This document shows, piece after piece, positions 1 to 10,080 of a DNA stretch of 38,243 bases. The position numbers and the translations under genes were made by a program. The notes under the pieces are model-generated. The model was not told the origin of the DNA and ran no database searches. It saw nothing but the letters and a program-made list of their open reading frames with translations. Numbering within the stretch: the first letter of the stretch is position 1; each line of letters begins with the position of its first letter. The DNA is from Burkholderiaceae bacterium (GTDB taxonomy: Bacteria; Pseudomonadota; Gammaproteobacteria; Burkholderiales; Burkholderiaceae_C), in NCBI GenBank assembly GCA_017848435.1, contig JAFEHU010000015.1, positions 1-38,243 of the forward strand. The letters run 5' to 3'.

Positions 1-1106
1 CCGCCCTCCCGTTCGCTGCTGCCAGGCAAGCGGTAGAAGGGTTCGAAGATGCGTTCGCGTTCGCCCTCCGGCACGCCCGGGCCGTTGTCGCACACCCGCA
101 CCACCGCGTTCCCAGCGTGGCTGCCGAGGTAGACCTCGATTGTGCCGCTGCCGTAGCGGCGGGCGTTTTCCAGCAGGTTGCGGATCAGGCGGCGCAGCAA
201 CCGGGGCACGCCGCGCACCAGCACCGGAGGGGAGTCAAAAGCCGCGTGCAGTTCGGCGCCAACGCGGGCGCATTCCTCGGCCGCCAGGCCGGTCAGGTCC
301 ACCGACTCGACCGTGCCCATGTCCGCCTGTTGCGCGTCCAGCCGGCTCGCCAGCAAAATCTCGTCCACCAGCAAATCCAGTTCGGCGATGTTGCGGGTGA
401 TTTCGGCCCGTGTGGGTGACGCCGGGTCGCCACCCGCCAGCTCCAGGCCCATGCGGATGCGCGCCAGCGGCGAACGCAGCTCGTGCGAGGCATTGGCCAG
501 CAGCGACTTGTGCGACTTGACCAGCGTTTCCACCCGCTCGGCGGCGGCGTTGAACTGGCGCGCCAGGTCGGCCACCTCGTCTTCACCGTCGGCCGGGACG
601 CGGGCCGACAAATCCCCTTCGCCAAACTTCTTCACGCTGCGCTGCAGCACCTCCAGCCGCAAGGTCAGGCGCCGGATGATGGGGTAGACGCCCAGCGCCA
701 CCGCCAGACCCACCAGGCCCAGCAGCCAAAGAAAACCATACGGCGGACGGGCCCAGAACGGGATGTCGGACGGTTTGGGCCGTCCGGCCCGGCCAGCGCG
801 GCCCGGACGGTCGGGGCGCGGCGCCATCTCCAGCACAAAGGTCTCACCGGTATCGGTTTCAATGCGGAATTCGGCGCTTTCCCCTGGCGCGTTGGGTTGG
901 CGGGTTGCGGCGCCGCTCAGCACCGTGTCGCCCTTGGCGTTGCGCAACACCAATTCGCGCGACTGTGGCGCAAAAGGTTGTGTGTTCTGCTCGGCGGCGA
1001 TGCGCCAGGCCCAGCCCACGGCCAGCGTCAGGACCGCCACACCGCCCACCACCGCCAGCCAGATGCGGAGGTACAGGCGCCGTGGGAAAGGGTTGGACAA
1101 AGCCAT
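1..1106 (-). CDS. Sensor histidine kinase, OmpR-partner type (C-terminus cut by window edge)
   Basis: Inner-membrane kinase expected to phosphorylate the response regulator encoded 14 bases upstream. The ATG at 1106 gives MALSNPFPRRLYLRIW, and 368 codons lie inside the window. Visible in order: TM1 (about residues 12-35), a short periplasmic loop, TM2 (about 123-142), a HAMP-like linker, the H-box with SHELRSP and phospho-acceptor His208, the N-box RNLLENARRYG, and the G1 box DNGPG followed by FEPFYRL. The G2 end of the ATPase domain lies beyond base 1. The periplasmic loop ends in an odd Arg/Gly/Pro-rich stretch (about residues 95-114). The family is clear. The signal is not: the sensor loop matches nothing I recognise. 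Confidence 0.93.
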   Translation of the reverse strand, partial: MALSNPFPRRLYLRIWLAVVGGVAVLTLAVGWAWRIAAEQNTQPFAPQSRELVLRNAKGDTVLSGAATRQPNAPGESAEFRIETDTGETFVLEMAPRPDRPGRAGRAGRPKPSDIPFWARPPYGFLWLLGLVGLAVALGVYPIIRRLTLRLEVLQRSVKKFGEGDLSARVPADGEDEVADLARQFNAAAERVETLVKSHKSLLANASHELRSPLARIRMGLELAGGDPASPTRAEITRNIAELDLLVDEILLASRLDAQQADMGTVESVDLTGLAAEECARVGAELHAAFDSPPVLVRGVPRLLRRLIRNLLENARRYGSGTIEVYLGSHAGNAVVRVCDNGPGVPEGERERIFEPFYRLPGSSEREG

Positions 1107-1120
1107 GCGCGGCCAGCCCT

Positions 1121-1825
1121 TCAGTCTTGCTGCTTGGCGAACACGTAGCCGACGCCACGCACGGTCAGGATGCGCTTCGGGTTCTTGGCGTCCACTTCGA
1201 TGGCGGCGCGGATGCGGCCCATGTGGACATCGATCGAGCGGTCAAAGGCTTCCAGCTCGCGGCCACGCACCGCCTCCATGATCTGGTCGCGTGTCAGCAC
1301 GCGGCCGGCGCGTTCGGCCAGTGCCAGCAGCAGGTCAAACTGGTAGGAGGTCAGCTCGCAGGGCTGGTCGGCCACTTTCACGGTGCGGGCGTCGCGGTCG
1401 ATCTCCAGCGAGCCAAAGCGCAGCAGCTTGTTGGCCGGCGCCGGCCCCTCGCTCTGGCGTCGCAGGATGGCGCGGATGCGGGCCAGCAGTTCGCGTGGCT
1501 CGAACGGTTTGGGCAGGTAGTCGTCGGCGCCCATTTCCAGGCCAATGATGCGGTCCATCGGGTCGCCCTTGGCGGTCAGCATCAGCACCGGCACACGGGC
1601 CAGGTCGCCGGCCTGCCCGCGCAGGCGGCGGCAGACCTCCAGGCCATCCATGTCGGGCAGCATCAGGTCCAGGATCACCAGGTCGGGTGCGTCGGAGGCG
1701 GCCTGTGCCAGCCCGGTGGCGGCGTCGGCCGCGTGGCTGACGTTGTAGCCCGACTGCCGCAAATACTCGCCCACCATCTGGGCCAGGCGGGTGTCGTCTT
1801 CGATCATCAACAGGTTCTGGTTCAT
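1121..1825 (-). CDS. OmpR/PhoB-family response regulator
   Basis: DNA-binding response regulator of 234 residues, normal for the family. The N-terminal receiver domain (about 1-118) has the acidic pocket E9-D10-D11, phospho-acceptor Asp53 in VILDLMLPDMDG, and the conserved Lys in LPKPFEPREL. The C-terminal winged helix (about 135-230) ends in ILTVRGVGYVF, the usual recognition-wing signature. It is the first gene of a two-gene operon with the kinase that follows it on the minus strand. The LysR gene upstream is on the same strand, about 104 bases away, so this pair probably has its own promoter. RstA- or CpxR-like assignments are possible, but sequence alone does not fix the target genes. Confidence 0.93.
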   Translation of the reverse strand: MNQNLLMIEDDTRLAQMVGEYLRQSGYNVSHAADAATGLAQAASDAPDLVILDLMLPDMDGLEVCRRLRGQAGDLARVPVLMLTAKGDPMDRIIGLEMGADDYLPKPFEPRELLARIRAILRRQSEGPAPANKLLRFGSLEIDRDARTVKVADQPCELTSYQFDLLLALAERAGRVLTRDQIMEAVRGRELEAFDRSIDVHMGRIRAAIEVDAKNPKRILTVRGVGYVFAKQQD

Positions 1826-1929
1826 GGACTTTCAATCGGTTGTGCGCAGCGTGCGTCCCCATCATGGTGGCAACACCCTGCGCCTGTTTGAAGCGAATGT
1901 AAAGAAGGGTAAACGGCGGGGCATTGGCC

Positions 1930-2835
1930 TCAACGGCCCGACGCCAAACGCGCCTGTTCGGTCAGAAACTCCAGGAACACCCGGGTGCGGGCTGGCATGT
2001 GCTTGCGTGTGGGCAGCGCGGCATACAGGGTGAACTCGCCGGTCTTCCATTCCGGCAGCAGCGGTTGCAAGGCGCCACTGTCAAAGAATGGCCCGGCCAG
2101 CACCACGGGCAGGCTGCAAATGCCGGCCCCGGTGAGTGTGGCGCGCAGCAGGGTGTCGGTGTGGTTGGCCGCCAGCGCCGGGTTGATCGGCACCTCCACC
2201 ACCTGGCGCGGGTCGTCCACATGGACCAGTCGCCAGGTGCGCAGTTTGGGCAGCAACTTGAGCTTCAGGCATTCGTGCTGCGTCAGGTCGTGGGGCTGCT
2301 GTGGCGTGCCGCGCCGGCGCAGGTAGTCGGGCGCGGCGCAGAGCACGCTGCGGGTGGTGACGATGGGCCGGGCCACCACGTTGGCGTCAAAGTCCGCGTC
2401 AGAGGCGAACAGCGTCACATCGTAATTCTCGACCGGCGGCGCCAGCGGCGAATCCTCGTGCACGTCCAGCGTCAGGCCGGGGTAGCGCTGGCGGAAGGCG
2501 GCAATCAGCGGTGCCAGGTGGTGTACCGCCAGCACCGGGGCCGACTGCACCCGCAGCACGCCGGTCAACGCCTCGGTGTTGGCCCGGGTCTGGGCTTCGG
2601 CTTCTTCGATGTCGCCCAGGATGTTGCGCACCCGCTGCAGGTAGGCCTCGCCCGCCTCGGTGAGCGCCAACCGGCGGGTGGTGCGCTGGATCAGCCGCGC
2701 ACCGAGGTGCTGCTCCAGGTCGGTGATCAGCCGCGTCACCACCGCAGCCGACAGGTCCAGCGCCCGTGCGGCGGCGGCAAACCCCCCCTCGTCAATGACT
2801 TTCTGGAAGACACGCATCGACAACAGCCGGTCCAT
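1930..2835 (-). CDS. LysR-family transcriptional regulator
   Basis: Transcription factor of 301 residues. The N-terminal winged helix-turn-helix (about 1-60) begins MDRLLSMRVFQKVIDEGGFA and continues with AAARALDLSAAVVTRLITDL, the standard LysR DNA-binding pattern. The remainder is the periplasmic-binding-protein-like effector domain (about 90-295). ATG at 2835 fits the usual distance of the helix-turn-helix from the N-terminus. The closest recognised subgroup is the CrgA/DsdC-like set that starts MDRLxxMxxF. The upstream region is AT-rich for this window. No divergent metabolic gene is adjacent; the next gene, on the plus strand, is a small exported DUF4148 protein. The regulated pathway cannot be inferred here. 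Confidence 0.92.
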   Translation of the reverse strand: MDRLLSMRVFQKVIDEGGFAAAARALDLSAAVVTRLITDLEQHLGARLIQRTTRRLALTEAGEAYLQRVRNILGDIEEAEAQTRANTEALTGVLRVQSAPVLAVHHLAPLIAAFRQRYPGLTLDVHEDSPLAPPVENYDVTLFASDADFDANVVARPIVTTRSVLCAAPDYLRRRGTPQQPHDLTQHECLKLKLLPKLRTWRLVHVDDPRQVVEVPINPALAANHTDTLLRATLTGAGICSLPVVLAGPFFDSGALQPLLPEWKTGEFTLYAALPTRKHMPARTRVFLEFLTEQARLASGR

Positions 2836-2849
2836 AGGCGCTTTCTGGG

Positions 2850-2930
2850 CAAATCAAGGGCTTGATTGTTTCATAAGTAGCAATAAAGCATTGTTCGCAA
2901 GACCATTTTTCTTTGATTCAGCAACAACTA
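2850..2930. repeat. AT-rich segment, possible degenerate copy of the dispersed hairpin repeat
   Basis: This stretch between the LysR start and the DUF4148 gene is strikingly AT-rich against its surroundings. On the reverse strand it carries TTGCTACTTAT, an 11-base match to the repeat copy at 11327-11398 on the same strand. The rest does not align well, so it may be an old, decayed copy or chance. It probably also holds the promoters of one or both flanking genes, but I could not pick convincing -35/-10 boxes. Confidence 0.3.
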
Positions 2931-3056
2931 CAGTTACCCCATCGATGAGCCAGACCCCTTAGACGACTCACCGAGGCTGGACAGACGGGCCCTTCAGACC
3001 CGCCATGCCCGGACATGTGTCACTGCAACTTTGCAACTTTTTTTAAAGGAATCATC

Positions 3057-3380
3057 ATGAAGAATCAACTCATCGCCGCCGCCCTGCTCACCCTGGCTGC
3101 CGGTGCCGCCAATGCCGCCTGTGCTTCTGCCAGCCTGCAGCCTGAACTGTGCCCACCGCAAGTGTCCGCCCCCAGCACGCTGACCCGTGCCGAGGTGCTG
3201 GCCGACGTGCTGCAGGCCCAGAAAGACGGCACCTTGTCGATCAACACCCTGACCGCCAGCGGCAACCCATCGCCCGGCACGCCGGTGAACGCGGCCGCCA
3301 GCCCGCTGACCCGCGACCAGGTGCGCGCCGAAGCGCAGCAGGCCAACCGCAAGCCAGTCAACTTTTACTACCCAGGTTGA
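3057..3380 (+). CDS. Small exported DUF4148-family protein
   Basis: Protein of 107 residues with a clear Sec signal peptide (MKNQLIAAALLTLAAGAANA, cleavage near residue 20). The mature part has the LTRAEVLADVLQAQKDGTL and LTRDQVRAEAQQANR motifs typical of DUF4148, a short helical domain abundant in Burkholderiales with no established function. The ATG at 3057 is chosen over the upstream in-frame ATG at 3015: it follows AAAGGA at suitable spacing and starts the signal peptide exactly. The gene is monocistronic, with a Rho-independent terminator beginning 34 bases after the stop. A paralogue lies at 10081. Location is presumably periplasmic. Confidence 0.85.
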   Translation: MKNQLIAAALLTLAAGAANAACASASLQPELCPPQVSAPSTLTRAEVLADVLQAQKDGTLSINTLTASGNPSPGTPVNAAASPLTRDQVRAEAQQANRKPVNFYYPG

Positions 3381-3413
3381 TTGCGCCGCCGTCCCCGGAC
3401 GGCTGGGCACCAC

Positions 3414-3450
3414 ATCCCCGCTGTGCATTCGTGCAGCGGGGATTTTCTTT
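3414..3450 (+). terminator. Rho-independent terminator of the DUF4148 gene
   Basis: A perfect 10-bp stem, ATCCCCGCTG (3414-3423) with CAGCGGGGAT (3434-3443), is followed directly by a T-rich tail (TTTTCTTT including the stem end). It sits 34 bases past the stop at 3380 and just before the 3' end of the convergent AmpG-like gene. There is no T-tract on the minus strand, so it serves the plus-strand gene. Confidence 0.9.
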
Positions 3451-3459
3451 GGGCGGGCT

Positions 3460-4824
3460 TCAGTGCGCCCGCAGGCGTGCCACCAGCCACAGCAGCAGCA
3501 GCACCGGCACCCCCAGCAGTGCGGTGGCGACAAAGAAATGGCTGTAGCCAAAAGCGTCCACGTACCGGCCGGAGTAGCCGGCCAGGAACTTGGGCAACAG
3601 CAGCATCATGGAGGTGAACAGCGCGTACTGTGTGGCCGAGTACTGCAGGTTGGTGAGCGACGACAAATAGGCAATGAACGCGGCCGACGCGATGCCCGAA
3701 CTCAGGTTGTCGGCCGAGATCACAAAGACCAGCGCGGTCACGTCGTGGCCCTGGCTGCCGAGCCAGGCAAACAGCAGGTTGCTGGCCGCGCTCAGCACCG
3801 CGCCGAGCGTGAGCACCTTGAACACACCCAGCCGCATCGCCAGCACACCGCCAATGAAAGCGCCTGCCAGCGTCATCACCACGCCGTAGATTTTGGTGAC
3901 GGTGGCGACCTCGTCCTTGGTGTAGCCCATGTCCACGTAAAACGGGTTGGCCATGATGCCCATCACCACATCGCTGATGCGGTAAGTGGCAATCAGCGCC
4001 AGCATCAGCGCGGCCTGCCAGCGGTAGCGGCGCAGAAAGTCGGCAAATGGCTCGACCAGCACGCTTTTGAGCCATTCGGCGGCGTTGCGGCTTTTGGCCA
4101 GCGGCAACCGCACCGGTTCTGGCGACAGCAGCACGGTGAGCGTGCCCAGCAGCATGGAGGAGGCCATGACCAAATACGCGGTTTGCCAGGCACCAGGCTG
4201 GTACACGACCACGCCCGCCACCGGGGCCAGTTCGGCGCGGGCGGCGATCCACAGCGCGCCGGCGCCGGCCCAGATCAGCGCCAGCCGGTAGCCGGTCTGG
4301 TAGGCGGCGGCCAGCGCGGCCTGGCGTTCCGTGCCGGCAGATTCGATCCGGTAGGCGTCGAGCGCAATGTCCTGTGTGGCAGAGCCAAAAGCCACCAATA
4401 ACGCGCACCAGACCAGCGGCATCAGGTCCTGGCGCGGGTCGTTGAACGCCATGCCCACCAGCCCGGCCACCACCATGGCTTGGGCGAGCAGCAGCCAGCT
4501 GCGGCGGCGGCCCAGCCAGCCGGTGACGAGTGGAATCGGCAGCCGGTCCACCAGCGGTGCCCAGACCCATTTGAAGGCATAGGCCAGGCCGACCCAGCTC
4601 AGGTAGCCAATGGTGGTGCGGTCCACACCGGCTTCGCGCAGCCAGAAACTCAGCGTGCCCAGCACCAGCAGCAGCGGCAGCCCGGCCGAAAAACCGAGCA
4701 GCAGCATGCGCAGCGTGGGGGGTTCCAGGTAGACCCGCAGGGTGTCGGCCCAGGAAGGCACAGGGGCTGTTGCGGTCGCCGTGGGGGCGGTGCCCGGAGG
4801 CGGGTCGTGCGGGTGGCTGGACAT
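3460..4824 (-). CDS. ampG: AmpG-like MFS permease (muropeptide uptake)
   Basis: Major-facilitator permease of 454 residues. AmpG brings anhydro-muropeptides from the periplasm into the cytosol for cell-wall recycling. After a Pro/Thr-rich cytoplasmic N-terminus come many hydrophobic segments. AmpG-type signatures are visible: LGFSAGLPLLLVLGTLSFWL in TM1, WVWAPLVDRLPIP in the first cytoplasmic loop, and ATQDIALDAYRIE, a strong AmpG/SLC33 motif. ATG at 4824 (MSSHPHDPP) is preferred; longer in-frame extensions would run into the divergent M48 gene and lack membrane character. A 56-base gap separates it from that gene, so promoters are probably shared or back to back. The permease family is clear; the substrate is inferred from family resemblance. 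Confidence 0.87.
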   Translation of the reverse strand: MSSHPHDPPPGTAPTATATAPVPSWADTLRVYLEPPTLRMLLLGFSAGLPLLLVLGTLSFWLREAGVDRTTIGYLSWVGLAYAFKWVWAPLVDRLPIPLVTGWLGRRRSWLLLAQAMVVAGLVGMAFNDPRQDLMPLVWCALLVAFGSATQDIALDAYRIESAGTERQAALAAAYQTGYRLALIWAGAGALWIAARAELAPVAGVVVYQPGAWQTAYLVMASSMLLGTLTVLLSPEPVRLPLAKSRNAAEWLKSVLVEPFADFLRRYRWQAALMLALIATYRISDVVMGIMANPFYVDMGYTKDEVATVTKIYGVVMTLAGAFIGGVLAMRLGVFKVLTLGAVLSAASNLLFAWLGSQGHDVTALVFVISADNLSSGIASAAFIAYLSSLTNLQYSATQYALFTSMMLLLPKFLAGYSGRYVDAFGYSHFFVATALLGVPVLLLLWLVARLRAH

Positions 4825-4880
4825 GCAGGAATAATACGCGGGCGGTGCCAATGGTCTGGCCCGGTTTTCTGGAGTGAACC

Positions 4881-5717
4881 ATGTCGAGACTTGCTGTGCC
4901 TCTGAACCCTGTGCTGCGCGCCAGCCTGCTGGCCGTGCTGCTGGCCGTGCCAGCGCTGACCCCGGCGCAACAGCGCGAGGGTGGGGTGGACGTGGGCGGC
5001 AATTCGGCGTTTTCCAACCTGGTGCCGGCGGCCGATGTGGAGCGCAGCGCCCAGCAGCAGTACGGGCAGCTGCTGCAGAAGGCCGCCGACCAGAAAGCCC
5101 TGGCACCGGCCAACCACCCGCAGGTGGTGCGGCTGCGCGCGATTGCGCAAAAAATCATCCCGCACGCGCTGGTCTGGAACCCGCGCGCCAAAGACTGGAA
5201 ATGGGAGGTCAACCTGATCGGCAGCAAGCAGATCAACGCCTTCTGCATGCCGGGCGGCAAGATCGCGTTCTACACCGGCATCCTCGACCAGCTCAAGCTG
5301 ACCGACGACGAGGTCGCCATGGTCATGGGCCATGAGGTGGCGCACGCGCTGCGTGAGCACGCGCGCGAACGCATGGGCAAGAGTGCGGCCACCAACATTG
5401 GCGCCAACATCCTGAGCCAGCTGCTGGGGGCCGGGGCCATTGGCCAGCAGGTGATTGGCGGTGGCGCGCAGCTGCTGTCGCTGAACTTCAGCCGGTCGGA
5501 CGAAACCGAGGCCGATCTGGTGGGCATGGAACTGGGCGCCCGCGCCGGATACGACCCGCGTGCCGGCATCACGTTGTGGCAAAAAATGTCGGCTGCCAAC
5601 AAGGGCGCACCACCGCAGTGGCTGTCGACCCACCCGTCGGGCAGCACCCGCATCGCCGAGATGGAGCGCAACCTGCCACGTGTGTTGCCGCTCTACGAGC
5701 GGGCGCAACGCGGCTGA
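4881..5717 (+). CDS. M48-family metalloprotease, exported (BepA/LoiP type)
   Basis: Zinc metallopeptidase of 278 residues with a signal peptide ending near PALTPAQ (about residue 30), so probably periplasmic or outer-membrane associated. The catalytic motif is HEVAH (His151, Glu152, His155) in GHEVAHALREHARERMG. The third zinc ligand is Glu208 in the EXXXD pattern ETEAD (Glu208 to Asp212), followed by GMELGARAGYDP. This is complete for the catalytic domain, without the TPR tail of BepA, so it is nearer LoiP/YcaL or the short M48C proteins. GGAG precedes the ATG at good spacing. Homologues take part in outer-membrane protein quality control; that role is inferred here. Confidence 0.9.
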   Translation: MSRLAVPLNPVLRASLLAVLLAVPALTPAQQREGGVDVGGNSAFSNLVPAADVERSAQQQYGQLLQKAADQKALAPANHPQVVRLRAIAQKIIPHALVWNPRAKDWKWEVNLIGSKQINAFCMPGGKIAFYTGILDQLKLTDDEVAMVMGHEVAHALREHARERMGKSAATNIGANILSQLLGAGAIGQQVIGGGAQLLSLNFSRSDETEADLVGMELGARAGYDPRAGITLWQKMSAANKGAPPQWLSTHPSGSTRIAEMERNLPRVLPLYERAQRG

Positions 5718-5732
5718 CAGGCTTCGGCGCGT

Positions 5733-6071
5733 TCAGCGGCCGATGTGCGGCGGCGTCAGCAGACGCTCGACCACCTGGCCGTTCTTGAGGTGGGATTCAA
5801 CGATCTCATCAATGTCGGCCGCGTCCACAAAGGTGTACCAGACGCCTTCGGGGTAGACCACCGCCACCGGACCGGCGGCACAGCGGTCCAGGCAACCCGC
5901 CTTGTTCACCCGCACCTGCCCCGGCCCGTTCAGACCAGCGGCCTTGACCTGTGACTTGCAGCGGTTGAAGCCTTCTTCCGCCCCGTGCTTGGCGCAGCAA
6001 TCCTCGCCACTGCTGCGGTGGTTGAGGCAAAAGAAAATGTGGCGTTCGTAGTAATGGGTGGCTTGGGTCAT
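5733..6071 (-). CDS. Thioredoxin-fold [2Fe-2S] ferredoxin
   Basis: Small iron-sulfur protein of 112 residues, beginning MTQATHYYERHIFFCLNHR. Cysteines Cys15, Cys25/Cys26, Cys60 and Cys64 (GCLDRCAAGP) fit the thioredoxin-like 2Fe-2S ferredoxin family (Shethna protein and NuoE-like C-terminal fold), in which four Cys bind one cluster. The typical PVAVVYPEGVWYTFVD strand and the C-terminal IDEIVESHL helix are present. ATG at 6071 places Cys15 at the usual distance; a longer frame exists but is low in conserved content. It likely acts as a cytosolic electron carrier. Its partner is not evident from the neighbours (VanZ protein upstream, M48 protease convergent). Confidence 0.9.
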   Translation of the reverse strand: MTQATHYYERHIFFCLNHRSSGEDCCAKHGAEEGFNRCKSQVKAAGLNGPGQVRVNKAGCLDRCAAGPVAVVYPEGVWYTFVDAADIDEIVESHLKNGQVVERLLTPPHIGR

Positions 6072-6115
6072 GCGGAATTGTAGGCAGCGGGCAGCGCCCT
6101 TGGGGTGGCGAGGGA

Positions 6116-7228
6116 CTAAGCAGCCTCTCTGCCTGAAAGCCTGACCACCACCGCCACCAGCGCTGCATACGGCCAGAGCCAGCCCAGCCATTGCGCCAGC
6201 CCGTGGAAGCGGATGAAGCGGCCCTGCTCCCAGGTTTGCAGCGTCTGCGCAAAGTAGGCGCTGGTCGGCGCCTGGTTCAGCAGGCTCAGCGACACGGCCA
6301 GCACCAGCAGGGCCAGCGCGGCGCAGGTGCGGCGGGGCACTGGCAGCAGCAGCGTGGCCAGCAGCAGCGCACCCACCAGCCCCACCTGCACCGGCAAGGT
6401 GAGCCAGGCCCAGGCGTGTTCCGGCCCGTAACTCAGGGCAGCGGAGAGGGTGGACGCCACCATGCCCAGCAGCAGCAACCCCAGCATCACCACCGCCCGC
6501 TGCGGCAGCGTGCGCAGCACCGAGTAGCCGAGCAGGATGGGCGCCAGCGCGCCAAACACCACGCACAGCAACTCCGCACTCGGCACCAGTGGCTGCAGCT
6601 CAATGTCGCGCACCGGCAGCCAGTCCAGAAATGGCGTGTCTTCCAGCAGGCTGGCCAGCCCGGCTTCCACCCGCTCCATCACCTGGCCCAAGCCGAGCGG
6701 CACCGGTGGCGGGAACAGCAGGGCCAGCGGCCACAGCGCCAGCAGCACCAGCGCGCCACGCGCGTTGCCATGGAACCAGCGGGTGCGCACGCGGCTCCAG
6801 CGGGCCAGCACGCCCACACGTTCCAGCAGCCAGGCCAGCAGCGCCCCCAGCAGCGCCCCCAACGTGTTCAGTACCAGGTCCACGTTGGACGGCACCCGGG
6901 CCGGCAGGTAGCCCTGCAGCGCTTCCATCGTGGCCGAGAGGGCGAATGCCCCGGCCACGGCCAGCGCCACCGCCCAGCGGGTCTGGCCGGTGCGCAGCGC
7001 GCCAAGCGCCAGCAGGAAGCCCAGCGGCGCATAGCCCAGCAGGTTGATGGCGACGTCAAAGCCGACCCAGTACTTGGGCAGGGGCGCTGTCAGGTAGGCC
7101 CAGGGCAGCACGCCCTGGTCGCGCCAGTCGGCAAACGGGTAGAGGCTGGCGTAGACCGCCAGCGCGGTGTAGACGAGCGCCAGCGGCCAGGCGGTCGTGC
7201 GGTGCGGGGAAGGTGTGTTGCCTGCCAT
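6116..7228 (-). CDS. VanZ-family integral membrane protein
   Basis: Membrane protein of 370 residues with about ten hydrophobic segments. The N-terminal third has the VanZ-like pattern: a first membrane segment ending in SLYPFADWRD, then VGFDVAINLLGYAPLGFLLA, and the SATMEALQGYLPARVPSNVDLVLNTLGALLG stretch (about residues 104-134) with its conserved Glu, Gln, Ser and Asp. The C-terminal two thirds carry extra membrane helices beyond the VanZ core, as seen in a long betaproteobacterial subgroup. ATG at 7228 gives MAGNTPSPHR. It lies 26 bases after the stop of hemJ on the same strand, so the two may be co-transcribed. Function is unknown: VanZ itself gives low-level teicoplanin resistance in enterococci, but that does not transfer to these proteins. 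Confidence 0.85.
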   Translation of the reverse strand: MAGNTPSPHRTTAWPLALVYTALAVYASLYPFADWRDQGVLPWAYLTAPLPKYWVGFDVAINLLGYAPLGFLLALGALRTGQTRWAVALAVAGAFALSATMEALQGYLPARVPSNVDLVLNTLGALLGALLAWLLERVGVLARWSRVRTRWFHGNARGALVLLALWPLALLFPPPVPLGLGQVMERVEAGLASLLEDTPFLDWLPVRDIELQPLVPSAELLCVVFGALAPILLGYSVLRTLPQRAVVMLGLLLLGMVASTLSAALSYGPEHAWAWLTLPVQVGLVGALLLATLLLPVPRRTCAALALLVLAVSLSLLNQAPTSAYFAQTLQTWEQGRFIRFHGLAQWLGWLWPYAALVAVVVRLSGREAA

Positions 7229-7254
7229 GGCCCAGACCTTCGGTGCCGAGCCGT

Positions 7255-8749
<1,495 letters not shown>

Positions 8750-8755
8750 CGTTTC

Positions 8756-9883
8756 ATGCGTATCCTCGAAATCACCAACAAGGCGCGTGAGCTGGACGCC
8801 GCGCCCGAGGTGTTGCCCGAGACCGGCTTCATTTGGGTGTCTGCCGCGCGGCGCGACTTCGAGGTCAACCAGGCGCCGATCCAGGAGGCTTTGCAGCGCC
8901 TGGCCGGCACCACGCTGCTCGACTTCCATGTGCGCGACCTGCTGAACAACCAGCTGCCATCGCACTACGACTTCACCTCGCGCTACGACGTGCTGGTGTT
9001 CCGCCGACTCGCGGCCAGCGAGCGCGAAATGGCGTCTTTGGCCGGTGGGCTGGTCAGCAACGAGGCGCCGCCGGTGCGCCGCGGTGGCCCGTCGGCGTTG
9101 CGCCACATCGACACCAGCCCGGTGGGTTTTGCGGTGTTTGGCCGCGTGCTGGTCACGGTGCACCCCGCCGACTGCGTGGTGCGCGACATGTTTGTGGACC
9201 GCCTGCTGCGCCAGGGTGACGCGAACAGTGGCTCGATGCCCGCTTTGGCACCGAGCCAGCGCAAGGGGCTGGTGCGCATGCCCACCAGCCCGGCGGAGCT
9301 GATGCTGCGCATCGTCGACAGCATGGTCGACGGCTACCTGGAGCTGCGCCGCCGGCTCACCAGCCAGCTCGACCGCTGGCAGTCCGAACTGCTGGACCCG
9401 CGCTCCCGTTTCACCAACTGGCAGTCGCTGCTGGACGGCCGCAACACGCTGCACCAGCTGCAGGAGATGTGCGAAGACCAGCGCACCGCGCTGGCCGAAT
9501 GGCTGCAAACCCTGAACGAGGACGACTTTGCGGTGCTGGAGCGCGAGATGCTGCAGGTCCGCACGCGCGACACCATCGAGCACATCGAGCGCGTGCTGTC
9601 GCACGTGCAGCGGCTGGAGCAGTCGCTGGAGTCGGCGATCCAGATGCATTTCTCGGCCACCGCCAACCGCACCAACGACGTGATGCGGGTGCTCACCGCG
9701 CTCACCGCCGTGTTCCTGCCGCTGAATTTGATTGCCGGTATCTTTGGCATGAACTTCGACTTCATCCCGCTGATCCACACCCAGGCCGGTTTCTGGTGGG
9801 CCTGTGCCACCATGCTGCTGGTGGCGCTGGCCATGGTGCTGCTGTTCTGGCGCAAGCGCTACCTGGCGCGCAGCGGGCGCTAG
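8756..9883 (+). CDS. corA: CorA-family magnesium transporter
   Basis: Divalent-cation channel subunit of 375 residues. A large cytosolic N-terminal domain with a long helical region (about 190-310) is followed by two C-terminal membrane helices. The first ends in the selectivity motif Gly331-Met332-Asn333 (GIFGMNF) and the second is WWACATMLLVALAMVLLFW, followed by a basic tail. The ORF starts 6 bases after the hemB stop. The N-terminal domain is less like E. coli CorA than the pore region, so transport of other metals (ZntB- or Co2+-type) cannot be excluded. Confidence 0.92.
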   Translation: MRILEITNKARELDAAPEVLPETGFIWVSAARRDFEVNQAPIQEALQRLAGTTLLDFHVRDLLNNQLPSHYDFTSRYDVLVFRRLAASEREMASLAGGLVSNEAPPVRRGGPSALRHIDTSPVGFAVFGRVLVTVHPADCVVRDMFVDRLLRQGDANSGSMPALAPSQRKGLVRMPTSPAELMLRIVDSMVDGYLELRRRLTSQLDRWQSELLDPRSRFTNWQSLLDGRNTLHQLQEMCEDQRTALAEWLQTLNEDDFAVLEREMLQVRTRDTIEHIERVLSHVQRLEQSLESAIQMHFSATANRTNDVMRVLTALTAVFLPLNLIAGIFGMNFDFIPLIHTQAGFWWACATMLLVALAMVLLFWRKRYLARSGR

Positions 9884-10080
9884 CGGCGGCATGGCCGCTG
9901 CTGCCGTTGAAAGATTCCGTGTAAGAGTTTCAGTCCCGGCCCGACTCAACAGGGCAAGGATTGTGACTTCAGATTGAAGAAATTCTCGTGAGGACCTGGC
10001 GCTGCAGAGCCCGGTTTCTCGGGAGAGTTTCTTTGGGAGTTCAGCCCTGCATTCATCAACTTTTGAGTGAAGGAAACACC

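Noticed and set aside
1924-2865. 313-codon plus-strand frame opposite the LysR gene
   Set aside because: Antisense to a complete LysR regulator, with shadow-type composition.
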